Part shown: positions 1-7,876 of the stretch, piece by piece
Numbering within the stretch: position 1 is the first letter of the stretch
Layout: every line of letters begins with the position of its first letter
DNA from: an uncultured Zetaproteobacteria bacterium
GTDB lineage: Bacteria; Pseudomonadota; Zetaproteobacteria; Mariprofundales; Mariprofundaceae
NCBI GenBank assembly: GCA_913056285.1
Contig: CAJXNE010000050.1
Span: forward strand, 1 to 11,477
DNA: 11,477 nucleotides
Direction: 5' to 3'
Notes under the pieces: generated by a model
Database searches by the model: none
The model's input: the letters and a program-made list of their open reading frames with translations, nothing else
What the model was told of the DNA's origin: nothing
Position numbers and translations under genes: made by a program

Positions 1-1479
1 CCAGCCATGCAGGGTCGCATAATCCAGTTCGTATAAATCAGCGATATCGGCGATTAATTTCTCATCTACCAGTTGGGCAATGAGCTTATCACCCATACCC
101 TCGATATCCATTGCGCCGCGCGAGACAAAATGGCGCAGTCGTTCTTTCAACTGTGCAGAGCAGGACAGGCCACCGCTGCAACGTAACGCAACCTCGCCGT
201 CAAGTCGGAACACCGATGCACCGCAAACCGGGCAGCTGCCAGGCGGCTCGGGCATGCCGGCTTGCGGGTCTACATCCACTGCTTTCACAACTTCAGGAAT
301 CACATCGCCAGCACGGCGTACAATCACCCGGGCTCCGGCATAGATCTGTTTCCGCCTTAATTCATCCATATTATGCAATGTAGCGCGGGATACGATGACA
401 CCGCCAACAGCGACCGGCTGCATATCAGCAACAGGTGTAATCACGCCTGTTCGTCCGACTTGCCAGATGATTTGTTTGACTGTTGTCATGACTTCTTCTG
501 CCGGGAACTTGTGCGCAATCGCCCAACGCGGCGAGCGCGCCACAGCACCCATACGATCCTGCAAGGCAAAATCATCGAGTTTATAAACGACGCCATCTAT
601 TTCATAGGGCATGCCGGGGCGCTGTTGCTGAAGTTGCTGATACTGTCGCAACAGTGAATCAACATCATTCACGATCGCCGTTTGTTGCACGGCAAAACCC
701 AGCGTTTGCAGTCCGGCTAGTAAAGCAGATTGGCTCTCTGCCAGTTCGCGACCACCCAGGCCTGCGCCATAAGCGAAAAAATTCAGACCGCGTCTGGCTG
801 TGACCTTTGCATCGAGTTGGCGCAATGAACCGGCTGCAGCATTGCGCGGATTGGCGAACGGGGGTGAGCCTTCAGCATCCTGTCGCGCATTGAGTTCAGC
901 AAAAGCAGCTTTGGACATATAGACTTCACCGCGCACTTCCAGCACATCAGGTAGATCTCCGTCAGTGCAGTGTAGTTGCCACGGAATATCGGCAATCGTT
1001 CGGATATTATCGGTGACATCTTCGCCGGTTTTGCCATCGCCGCGTGTGGCGGCAACCACCAACTGGCCATGCTCATAGCGCAGGTTGACCGCTAAACCGT
1101 CTATTTTCGGCTCGATAATAAAGTTGAGTTGGTCTTCTCCGAGCGCATCGCGAATGCGCGTTGTGAATGCTTCGACCTCGGTTGCATCAAAGGCGTTGGC
1201 CAGTGATAACAGCGCTTCGCCATGTTGGCGGGCGGTAAAAGTGTGAGAGGGTAGTGCACCAACGGTTTGCGTCGGTGAGTCAGCCGGAACCGGTTCACCC
1301 AGTGCCGTTTCCAGCGCTTCAAGTTGACGCAACAGGCGATCATATTCGGCATCCGGGATCTGTGGCGCATCGAGTGTGTAATAGCGATAATTATGTTCTT
1401 TGAGTTCGATGCGTAGCGCTTCGATGCGCTGTTTCAACGCGGTGTATGTATTATCCCTGTTCAGCTTTGTCGTCTCCAC
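1..1479 (-). CDS. ligA: NAD-dependent DNA ligase LigA, N-terminal 493 codons (runs off left edge)
   Basis: Seals nicks in duplex DNA during replication and repair using NAD+. The minus-strand frame is open from about 1479 to base 1. The Ia domain reads HNYRYY then IPDAEYDRL. The adenylation lysine lies in KIDG (residue 125 counted from the GTG). TRGDGKTGEDVT, the NPRNAAAGSLRQLD block and GVVYK follow, then the OB-fold region VGRTGVITPVA. The zinc finger begins CPVCG and continues RCSGGLSCSAQ, and the first helix-hairpin-helix follows (GAMDIEGMGDKLI). The remaining HhH and BRCT parts (families are usually near 670 residues) lie outside the window. There is no ATG near the start. GTG at 1479 has GGGG six bases upstream and would overlap the tlpA-like gene by 29 nt. 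TTG at 1437 gives K111, closer to E. coli K115, but its SD is too distant. Function is certain, the exact start is not. Confidence 0.93.
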   Translation of the reverse strand, partial: METTKLNRDNTYTALKQRIEALRIELKEHNYRYYTLDAPQIPDAEYDRLLRQLEALETALGEPVPADSPTQTVGALPSHTFTARQHGEALLSLANAFDATEVEAFTTRIRDALGEDQLNFIIEPKIDGLAVNLRYEHGQLVVAATRGDGKTGEDVTDNIRTIADIPWQLHCTDGDLPDVLEVRGEVYMSKAAFAELNARQDAEGSPPFANPRNAAAGSLRQLDAKVTARRGLNFFAYGAGLGGRELAESQSALLAGLQTLGFAVQQTAIVNDVDSLLRQYQQLQQQRPGMPYEIDGVVYKLDDFALQDRMGAVARSPRWAIAHKFPAEEVMTTVKQIIWQVGRTGVITPVADMQPVAVGGVIVSRATLHNMDELRRKQIYAGARVIVRRAGDVIPEVVKAVDVDPQAGMPEPPGSCPVCGASVFRLDGEVALRCSGGLSCSAQLKERLRHFVSRGAMDIEGMGDKLIAQLVDEKLIADIADLYELDYATLHGW

Positions 1480-2032
1480 GTTTTACCCCGTCTGTTGCTC
1501 TGGCCGCTTCACCCAGCATGCCATCAATAGTACGGAGAATCGGCTCGGACATCCAGTCCACTGCACCGATCAGATGCCGAATTACTTTGCCATCGCGGCC
1601 GATGAGAAAGGACTCGGGATAACGGAACACGCCATACTGTCGCGATACTGCGCTGTCTGCATCGTGCAACACCTGAAATGGCATCCTGTATTCCTGCATA
1701 AAACTGACCAGATCATCGCGGCGCTGATCGACCGATACGGCGACAATGTTCAGGCCACGCGGTGCGTATTTGTCATACAAGCGGGCCATAGACGGGATTT
1801 CCCTGCGGCACGGCGGACACCATGTTGCCCAGAAATTGAGCAGTAATACTTCGCCTTTGGGAAGCGATTGCATGGCGCCCTGTACATCGGGGAGCGTAAA
1901 TTCCGTGAGATAATCACCCTGTTGTACCGAAGCCGGAGCTTCGGGCAAGGCAAGCCATATCAGGCTGCCGATGCCGGCAAAGATGCATAACACCAGTCCC
2001 CAGCGAATCGCCATACTGCGCCCCTGATTCAT
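1451..2032 (-). CDS. TlpA/ResA-family membrane-anchored thiol-disulfide oxidoreductase
   Basis: A 193-residue thioredoxin-fold protein with an N-terminal signal anchor (about residues 8-30) that places the catalytic domain in the periplasm. The active site is WCPPC (residues 71-75, C72 and C75), preceded by LLLNFWAT as in AhpC-TSA/Redoxin and TlpA proteins. The cis-proline lies in RYPES (P139). Family members act in cytochrome c maturation or other reductive thiol chemistry; the substrate cannot be read here. The ATG overlaps the stop of the upstream glutaredoxin-like gene in an ATGA (4 nt), indicating coupled translation. A second ATG at 2014 has AGGGG six bases upstream, a better SD, and would give 187 residues. 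ligA starts in or just after the 3' end of this gene. Confidence 0.88.
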   Translation of the reverse strand: MNQGRSMAIRWGLVLCIFAGIGSLIWLALPEAPASVQQGDYLTEFTLPDVQGAMQSLPKGEVLLLNFWATWCPPCRREIPSMARLYDKYAPRGLNIVAVSVDQRRDDLVSFMQEYRMPFQVLHDADSAVSRQYGVFRYPESFLIGRDGKVIRHLIGAVDWMSEPILRTIDGMLGEAARATDGVKRGDDKAEQG

Positions 2033-2292
2033 ACCGCCACGCCTGTATTCAGCGTTGCCAGCGCATGGCGCAATGCATCTGCTTCCACGCTGTGTCTGAA
2101 TAACTCCTGACCATCTGCCAGCAGGATCGGCACATCCATGCCATAGCGAACCAGTAATGCCTTATCGCGATCCACATTCACCGTTTCCCATGAACACAGA
2201 CCCTGTTCAGCCGCCGCCGTAAGCACTACCTTGGCGTTTTCGCACAGGCAGCAATTACGGCGACTCATCAACTGAATATGAGGCAGACTCAT
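2029..2292 (-). CDS. Glutaredoxin-like protein (DUF836 type)
   Basis: An 87-residue cytoplasmic protein with a thioredoxin-like fold. The N-terminal CxxC pair is C14/C17 inside the sequence RNCCLCE, typical of the short DUF836 glutaredoxin-like family. The VP pair (MDVPILL) gives the cis-proline expected opposite the active site. There is no signal peptide. The gene starts 10 bp after the degP stop without a convincing SD and overlaps the following tlpA-like gene by 4 nt, so it sits in one transcript between a periplasmic protease and a periplasmic thioredoxin. A thiol-reductase or redox-relay role is inferred from the fold and neighbours. No partner can be named. Confidence 0.8.
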   Translation of the reverse strand: MSLPHIQLMSRRNCCLCENAKVVLTAAAEQGLCSWETVNVDRDKALLVRYGMDVPILLADGQELFRHSVEADALRHALATLNTGVAV

Positions 2293-2302
2293 TGGGCGTG
2301 CG

Positions 2303-3727
2303 TTAATCGTCCGCTTTCTGCTTTTTAGGCAATTTCACCAGTGCAAACACCTGATCGCCGCGTCTGTCCAACATCACGCGCAACACCTGACCGGGGTTGA
2401 ATGTTTTCGCCAGCGTTGAAAATTCGCGAACATTGTCCACATCCTTGCCATTGATGCGGTAAATCACATCACCGCGCTGGATGCCGCCGCGCGCTGCCGG
2501 CATGCCGCGTTGCACCTGTGTTACGACCACGCCATGTTTGACTCGCGTCTGTAGTCTGGCGGCCAGATCAGAACTCAGGTTATCCACCACCATGCCAAGA
2601 CGCACTTTGGCGTTGTTGTGATATGGTTTTCCATTAGCCGCAGTTTCTTCATCCTGCATGGCTTCCACTTTGACGGTAATGGTTTTGTGGTGGCCATTGC
2701 GAATCACGCCGACTTTGACACGGTCACCCGGTGTATGCCGGGCCACGCGCAGCGGCAGATCATGAGCTTTATGCACGGCCTTGCCGTCAAACGAAACAAT
2801 CACGTCACCCGGTAAAATGCCGGCCTTGTCGGCGGCTGAGCCAGCAACCACCTGCGGTACCAGTGCGCCTTCGCGGTTTTTCAGGCCGAGCGCCTGCATG
2901 GTTTCCTTGTCGACATCGGTGATGTGCACGCCGAGCTGGGCGCGTGTTACATGGCCTTTTTCGCGTAATTCATCGAGCTCCGATTTGGCCAGATTGATTG
3001 GAATCGCAAAGCCGATACCGTTATTGCCGCCGCTGCTTGAATAAATGGCGGTATTAATACCCACCACTTCGCCCTGCTTGTTAAACAGCGGGCCGCCGGA
3101 GTTGCCCGGGTTGATGGCTGCGTCGGTTTGAATGAAATCATCGTAGGGGCCAGAGCCGATCACGCGCCCCTTGGCAGATACGATGCCCGCAGTCACGGTT
3201 TGTTCCAGGCCAAACGGATTACCAATGGCAACGACCCAGTCGCCCACGCGCAGCTTGTTGGAGTTGCCCAGCGTGACGGCTTTCAGGTGCTTTGCTTTAA
3301 ACTTAATCAGGGCGACGTCCAGTTTGGGGTCGGTGCCGATTATTTTGGCTTCATGTTCGGTGCCATCGCGCATTTTTACGATCACTTCGTCAGCACCTTC
3401 CACGACATGGTTGTTGGTAACCACATAACCATCTGCCGACAGGATGAAACCGGTACCAAGAGCATGCCGTTCCTGCGGCTGCTGACGCGGCATATTGCGC
3501 AAAAAATCATGAAAGAAATCATCAAAAGGCGTGCCGCCACGCGGCGAACCGAATCCGGGCGGCAATCCCCGTTGAGCCAGCTTTGCATGTTTGGTGGTGC
3601 TGATATTCACCACGGAATTGGCCTGAGCCTCAGCCAAATCGGCGAAACTGTCGGGCATCGCCTGTGCATGCGATACCCACATGACGGCTAAAAATACTAC
3701 GGGAAATAAGCGTTTTATTTTGTTCAA
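2303..3727 (-). CDS. degP: Periplasmic serine endoprotease, DegP/DegQ/MucD (HtrA) family
   Basis: Degrades or holds misfolded envelope proteins in the periplasm. Numbered from TTG 3727 (474 residues), it has a Sec signal peptide ending in AQA (21-23). A trypsin-like domain follows with triad H107 (in TNNHVV), D137 (in KLDVALI) and S210 (in GNSGGPLF). Two PDZ domains lie at about 264-355 and 376-466, as in DegP, DegQ and MucD oligomers. The loop before the triad carries a phenylalanine-rich stretch (PFDDFFHDFLR). The first possible TTG (3733) abuts the SD AAGGAG with no spacer, whereas TTG at 3727 has a 6-nt spacer and is preferred. rseC is directly upstream, as in mucC-mucD arrangements of Pseudomonas. 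The symbol could equally be degQ or mucD. Confidence 0.93.
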   Translation of the reverse strand: MNKIKRLFPVVFLAVMWVSHAQAMPDSFADLAEAQANSVVNISTTKHAKLAQRGLPPGFGSPRGGTPFDDFFHDFLRNMPRQQPQERHALGTGFILSADGYVVTNNHVVEGADEVIVKMRDGTEHEAKIIGTDPKLDVALIKFKAKHLKAVTLGNSNKLRVGDWVVAIGNPFGLEQTVTAGIVSAKGRVIGSGPYDDFIQTDAAINPGNSGGPLFNKQGEVVGINTAIYSSSGGNNGIGFAIPINLAKSELDELREKGHVTRAQLGVHITDVDKETMQALGLKNREGALVPQVVAGSAADKAGILPGDVIVSFDGKAVHKAHDLPLRVARHTPGDRVKVGVIRNGHHKTITVKVEAMQDEETAANGKPYHNNAKVRLGMVVDNLSSDLAARLQTRVKHGVVVTQVQRGMPAARGGIQRGDVIYRINGKDVDNVREFSTLAKTFNPGQVLRVMLDRRGDQVFALVKLPKKQKADD

Positions 3728-3798
3728 TATCAACTCCTTGGGTGATTTGCAGACCGATTTGTAAGGCTATCGGATGAAAAAAAGATGAAAATTCAATG

Positions 3799-4278
3799 TC
3801 AGCGTGATGAAGCAGCCAAGCTTGTCGATGTAAATTCCACTTGTTTTCCGAGCAGGCGAACCATGCGCACATCCAGCCCTGAGGCATCGTTATGGTCCGA
3901 CTTTGTTTTGTACCAGAAATAATAGGCGAGCACCGCAGCCATACCGCCAAGCGCAGCTACGGCCTCCACGGCTGGCCAGCCCAGATGCAGGGCCAGACTG
4001 CGGGTTGCCAGTCCGGCAATCACAAAGGCAAGCATGGGCATGGCATACAAATGGAAAGCGATACGCAATACGGCACTATCCGGCACTTCCAGCAACACGA
4101 CATCTCCGATTTTTGCACCGATTTTATTATGCACGCGTAGTTCAATGATACGCTCGACCCATGAACCCATCGTCGCGCATGATGTTTTACCGGCGCAATC
4201 GCCACAGGCGCTGGCGCGGCGGCCGCTGACGATGGCGTCGTTGCCCTCCACTGCGATCACTGTGACCTGCTGTTTCAT
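3799..4278 (-). CDS. rseC: RseC/MucC-family inner-membrane protein
   Basis: A 159-residue protein of the SoxR-reducing/RseC family, linked in E. coli to sigma-E control and to the reduction of SoxR. The N-terminal part holds the family cysteine motif C-x2-C-x5-C (C25, C28, C34). Two transmembrane helices follow at about 72-94 and 104-123, then a short polar tail. The start at 4278 is chosen because AGGAG lies five bases upstream. An in-frame ATG at 4335 would add 19 residues unlike the family N-terminus. degP follows after a 71-bp gap (to the preferred degP start). No sigma-E, RseA or RseB gene is present in this window. The exact biochemical role is uncertain even in model organisms. Confidence 0.88.
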   Translation of the reverse strand: MKQQVTVIAVEGNDAIVSGRRASACGDCAGKTSCATMGSWVERIIELRVHNKIGAKIGDVVLLEVPDSAVLRIAFHLYAMPMLAFVIAGLATRSLALHLGWPAVEAVAALGGMAAVLAYYFWYKTKSDHNDASGLDVRMVRLLGKQVEFTSTSLAASSR

Positions 4279-4405
4279 ACATGCTCCTGTATTTGGTGTC
4301 TGAAAAATCAATATGTCAAAACGAGTCGGATTCAAAAGCCGTAGCTTACAGCATTACTGCCCCGGTTCACCAGTTTCAGGCACAAGCAGGAGCAGAGTTG
4401 AACGC

Positions 4406-5008
4406 TTACGCGGCAGATTTATCCATGCCAATCAGCTGAAACAGTTCCAGCCGCGAAGATGGGTTTTTCATAAAAGCGCCGGTCAGCTTGGATGTGGTTG
4501 TCCACGAATTGGCTTTGTGGATGCCCCGGTGGCACATGCAGAAATGCTGGCACTGGATGATCACAGCAACGCCTTTCGGATTAAGCACCTCATCAATGGC
4601 ATTGGCGATCTGCATGGTCAGCTTTTCCTGTACCTGCAAGCGCTTGGCATAGCCTTCGACGACGCGCGCCAGCTTGGATAAGCCCACCACACGATCTCGT
4701 GGAATGTAGGCGACATGCGCCTTGCCGACAAACGGCACCATATGATGCTCGCAGTGGCTGTGCACATCGATATCCGATACCAGCACGACTTCGTCATAAC
4801 CGCACACCTCTTCAAATGTTTTGAGCAGATGTTGGCGCGGATCTTCCCGGTAACCGGAGAAATGCTCATGCATGGCGGAGAGCACGCGAGCAGGGGTTTC
4901 CAGCAAGCCTTCTCGATTGATATCTTCACCCATATATTCGAGCAGGCCGCGCACATGCGCCATGCCTGCGATGTTTTTCGGATCATTCGGATCAAAATCT
5001 TCAGTCAC
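4406..5008 (-). CDS. folE: GTP cyclohydrolase I (FolE)
   Basis: Converts GTP to 7,8-dihydroneopterin triphosphate, the first step of tetrahydrofolate synthesis, in the cytoplasm. Numbered from GTG 5008 (200 residues), the zinc ligands are C86 and H89 in SHCEHHMVPF and C157 in QHFCMC. The 71-residue spacing between the two cysteines equals that of E. coli FolE. The motifs GLLETPARV, the VGLSKLARVVE segment and a TTTSKLTGAF block near the C-terminus are also of this family. The GTG at 5008 has AAGGAA eight bases upstream. An ATG at 5044 would add 12 residues and lacks an SD. The gene is divergent from ydbH and leads the minus-strand gene block. Confidence 0.95.
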   Translation of the reverse strand: MTEDFDPNDPKNIAGMAHVRGLLEYMGEDINREGLLETPARVLSAMHEHFSGYREDPRQHLLKTFEEVCGYDEVVLVSDIDVHSHCEHHMVPFVGKAHVAYIPRDRVVGLSKLARVVEGYAKRLQVQEKLTMQIANAIDEVLNPKGVAVIIQCQHFCMCHRGIHKANSWTTTSKLTGAFMKNPSSRLELFQLIGMDKSAA

Positions 5009-5186
5009 GCTATCACTTCCTTTTGATAATTGGCGCTGAACCATAGCGTAAATTTTTTATCGTAACACCTTGTAGTCGTGTTGGTATGTCTCAAAGCCCG
5101 TACTTACTGTTGACCTGCTATGTAGTGAATTGCCCAAACCCAGGCCGGAATCTGGCTATTTTGCTTATCAGGCATAAAATTCCATC
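5009..5186. other. Divergent intergenic region between folE and ydbH
   Basis: The region must hold the start signals of both folE (minus) and ydbH (plus). I see no strong sigma70 pair for folE. For ydbH, TAAAAT at 5175-5180 is the best -10-like hexamer. An inverted repeat AACAC-N9-GTGTT spans 5064-5082 and could be an operator, though short repeats like this arise by chance. Confidence 0.4.
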
Positions 5187-7574
5187 ATGAGCTTTCGGCG
5201 TGCGTCACTTTTATTCCTGTTCATTTTGTTATTGTTTGCATCGCTTGCATGGTTGGCTGCGCCTTTATGGCTGTCGAAAGGAGCGGAACACATATTAGCC
5301 CGCCAGCTTTGTAGCGACGTTGTCGTTGATGTTGACGAAGTCGGCTGGAATAAAAGCCATATCAAGCGGCTGTATTGTAAAGATCAAAAAAACACATTCG
5401 AGGTTGATCTCTCGGATGCAGCGTTAAGCTACACTATGTCAGAGTTGATAGAGCAGCGGATTGAACACCTGAGGCTGGAGTCTGTTGTGATTCAGCTGCG
5501 GCCTTCTTCAGCCTCGAAATCCGATGTCGCTCCGATACTGACGACGCCAGCACTGTTGCTGGAGGCACTTCCCATCTCAAGTTTTCATATTCGCCATATT
5601 GATTTACAGCGCCAGAATTCAGAAGGGTCTGTGCAACAGGAACTAAAGGGGCACGCGGAGTATTCTGATCAGGGGCTACTGCTGATGTTGAGTGAGGATG
5701 CTTACCTGAAGGGCTTGCAGCTTAAGCTGGAGGCGGATAAGAAGAATGGCGTCAGTGCGGAGCTGTACCGGGGCAAAGCATCTATTCTTAAAATGGAATC
5801 AACGGTGCATAAAACAGATAATGGGCTCTCCATTGACGGGACTACAAATATTGAATTGGCGCTACTCGCACCGGTACTCAAGCCCTGGATGAATATGCCG
5901 GGGTGGCATTGGGCAGGTAACATCCGTGGTTCATGGCGCGTTTCTTTTCCGGCTAAGCGAAATAAACCCTTGCTACAACAATTGGATATGAGCGCAGCGC
6001 TTAAGTTGGATGTTGCTGTGAACAGGCCGGATTCAGGAGTGGGTCGCGGCAAGGCGCGTCTCAAACTGAAACTCAAACAAGGGATTGGCACCTGGGAGAT
6101 TGATAAAGGATCACAGATCAAGTTCGGAGCAAAGGAAAAAATGAGTGTTCATGTGTCGGGCCTTTCAGGCACGTTCGCCCGAAGCGAAACAGGCTGGAGA
6201 GGGTCGGTCGCAGCGCATAGTGAGTTGCAGTTCAAAAACATGGTCATCGACAATATGCGCATGTCACATGTTCATATCAGAACCGGCACGCCTGTAGAAA
6301 TTGTAGCTAGCCCGAAAGGAGGCCTGAAGCTTGTCAAAACAGCAGCCGTTACGGCGACTTTTCCTACCCTGCAATGGCAGGGGAATAGCCTGTCCAGTCG
6401 GCATCTGAAGCTGACCATGTTGCCGGGCAGTATTCTCTCACCGACAGGGCGTTTCGCCGTAAGGGGAATCGGCTTCACATCCGCAACACTGAGATTCCCG
6501 AACAGCAGTATTTCCGGCACCTATGCTGTTACATCGAGACAGGTTTCAGCCAGGGGTGACTTGAGCGCTCAGGGCGATCGTATTCATTTGGGATGGACAT
6601 TGAACCATCAACTGGCCCAGGCGAAAGGGGTGCTGGACTTTTCATCCCGACCTGTGTCTTTTGGTGCCAATGGCATTGATTTGTCCCGGATCATCAAGCG
6701 CAACGGCGACTATGCTATCGATAATGGATCATTAGCAATCAATGGCAGGCTGAAGTGGCAAAAAGGCAAAAAAACACCGGGACTCAGATTGCGTGCGGCC
6801 TGCGATCTGGAGCTGTCGAACTTGAAAGGGCATTATAAAACGAATGTATTTTCTGGCTTTGGCGGGAGGCTGCTGCTGAGCGGAGATGAGAACAAGCTGG
6901 TGATGGCACCTTCTACAGTGACGCTGGATAGCCTTCAGGCCGGGTTGCCGCTTACCCATATCAGCATGCATACTGCTTTTACTTATCCCTTTGCTGGTTT
7001 GGCTCTGGTGGAGATCAACCAGTTAAAAGCAGATGCTCTGGGCGGGCAGATTACCAGCGATAAGATTACCATTGATCTGGCCCGGGCCAGTAACCCGTTT
7101 CTCGTTCAGTTAAATCATATTGATGCCGCAAGACTTGTTGCATTAAGAGGTCAGGAGGGGTTGGATATACAGGGACTACTCGATGGAAATCTGCCTTTCA
7201 ACTGGACACGGGACGGGTTGAAAATGACATCAGGCGTGCTGAAGTCACCAACCGGTGGGTTGATTCGTTATCTCGGGACAGAGTCCGTTCGTAAACTTGC
7301 AACGACCGATCAGGCGACCAGAATGGTACTGGATATTTTGAATAATTTTCACTACAAACAGCTGAATATCGGAGCCAACTACCTGCCTGACGGTAAACTC
7401 AAGATGTCGATTAAGCTGAAGGGGAAAAATCCGGAATATGAACAAGGCAGGCCCATCGCGTTTAATTTCAATATTGAGGAAAATGTCCTGAAGCTCTTAC
7501 AGGCTCTGAATATGGCCGGCGGGATCAGTAGCGCCGTGGAAAAGAAAGTGCAAAAAAAGCTACACAAGCAGTGA
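5187..7574 (+). CDS. ydbH: YdbH-family AsmA-like intermembrane phospholipid transport protein
   Basis: A 795-residue protein with one N-terminal membrane anchor (about residues 7-28) and a long periplasmic part built of alternating short strands, as in AsmA-like repeat bridges. In E. coli YdbH acts redundantly with TamB and YhdP in moving phospholipids to the outer membrane. The C-terminal hundred residues (691-795; GLIRYLGTES near the start, GRPIAFNFNIEENV near the end) match the conserved YdbH C-terminal domain that contacts YnbE. It is somewhat shorter than E. coli YdbH (about 880). Identification is strengthened by the ynbE and ydbL homologues directly downstream. No SD precedes the ATG, and an in-frame TAA at 5175 excludes a longer start. 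Confidence 0.88.
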   Translation: MSFRRASLLFLFILLLFASLAWLAAPLWLSKGAEHILARQLCSDVVVDVDEVGWNKSHIKRLYCKDQKNTFEVDLSDAALSYTMSELIEQRIEHLRLESVVIQLRPSSASKSDVAPILTTPALLLEALPISSFHIRHIDLQRQNSEGSVQQELKGHAEYSDQGLLLMLSEDAYLKGLQLKLEADKKNGVSAELYRGKASILKMESTVHKTDNGLSIDGTTNIELALLAPVLKPWMNMPGWHWAGNIRGSWRVSFPAKRNKPLLQQLDMSAALKLDVAVNRPDSGVGRGKARLKLKLKQGIGTWEIDKGSQIKFGAKEKMSVHVSGLSGTFARSETGWRGSVAAHSELQFKNMVIDNMRMSHVHIRTGTPVEIVASPKGGLKLVKTAAVTATFPTLQWQGNSLSSRHLKLTMLPGSILSPTGRFAVRGIGFTSATLRFPNSSISGTYAVTSRQVSARGDLSAQGDRIHLGWTLNHQLAQAKGVLDFSSRPVSFGANGIDLSRIIKRNGDYAIDNGSLAINGRLKWQKGKKTPGLRLRAACDLELSNLKGHYKTNVFSGFGGRLLLSGDENKLVMAPSTVTLDSLQAGLPLTHISMHTAFTYPFAGLALVEINQLKADALGGQITSDKITIDLARASNPFLVQLNHIDAARLVALRGQEGLDIQGLLDGNLPFNWTRDGLKMTSGVLKSPTGGLIRYLGTESVRKLATTDQATRMVLDILNNFHYKQLNIGANYLPDGKLKMSIKLKGKNPEYEQGRPIAFNFNIEENVLKLLQALNMAGGISSAVEKKVQKKLHKQ

Positions 7575-7592
7575 TCTGTTCACATGGACAGA
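7575..7592 (+). repeat. Hairpin directly after the ydbH stop
   Basis: A 7-bp stem (TCTGTTC with GGACAGA, one G-U pair) and loop ACAT begin at the base following the ydbH TGA. No T-run follows, so it is unlikely to terminate by itself. It could protect or mark an RNA 3' end. Seen directly; function inferred. Confidence 0.3.
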
Positions 7593-7653
7593 AGGTGGAA
7601 TGAATCCTATGCTTCACATCAGAAATAACGCTTGGGCGACGAGGTGAACCAAT

Positions 7654-7851
7654 ATGCACAGATATATTCGTACAACCCTGATGCTGGCAGTACTTCCGGC
7701 GTTACTGGGAGCTTGTAACCCGACAGTGACCATTGCGCCACCGGATAAGCCCATCACGATTAATATGAACATCAAGATCGAGCATGAAATCAGAATAAAA
7801 GTCGATAAGGATTTGGAAAAGGCACTGTCTGAAGACAGTGGTTTATTTTAA
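7654..7851 (+). CDS. ynbE: YnbE-family outer-membrane lipoprotein
   Basis: A 65-residue lipoprotein. The signal peptide ends in the lipobox LGAC with C21 as the lipidated cysteine. Asn follows at +2, so outer-membrane sorting is expected. The mature part contains PDKPITINMNIKIEHEI followed by KVDKDLEKAL, nearly the YnbE signature, and ends in LF as in E. coli. In E. coli YnbE chains extend the YdbH groove to the outer membrane by beta-strand augmentation. GAGG lies nine bases before the ATG. The gene starts 79 bp after ydbH and is followed 25 bp later by ydbL. A hairpin overlaps its last codons. Confidence 0.9.
   Translation: MHRYIRTTLMLAVLPALLGACNPTVTIAPPDKPITINMNIKIEHEIRIKVDKDLEKALSEDSGLF
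7823..7851 (+). terminator. Hairpin with T-rich tail at the ynbE 3' end (terminator or attenuator candidate)
   Basis: A perfect 7-bp stem, CACTGTC (7823-7829) with GACAGTG (7834-7840), and loop TGAA is followed by GTTTATTTTA, which includes the ynbE stop. It resembles a weak intrinsic terminator. The stem has moderate GC and the T tract is interrupted, so partial read-through into ydbL is more likely than full stopping. Confidence 0.4.
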
Positions 7852-7876
7852 CCCAGGCTAAGATAAGGAGAAGCAG

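Noticed and set aside
783..1370. Two minus-strand open frames of about 90 residues inside the ligA region
   Set aside because: They lie out of frame with a continuous, fully recognisable LigA reading frame and have no domain pattern.
3128..3691. Plus-strand open frame of 187 codons opposite degP
   Set aside because: Antisense shadow of a clear HtrA protease; no SD and no recognisable protein pattern.
3754..3773. CCGAT/ATCGG inverted repeat between rseC and degP as a terminator
   Set aside because: Only 5 bp with a 10-nt loop, and no T-run follows on either strand in the needed orientation.
4291..4319. TTGACA on the minus strand upstream of rseC as a promoter
   Set aside because: The matching -10 position (CCAAAT) is poor and the transcript start would fall within the rseC SD.
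7600..7647. Fifteen-codon frame between ydbH and ynbE
   Set aside because: The purine stretch before it is too close to the ATG for good ribosome binding, and no conserved feature is seen.
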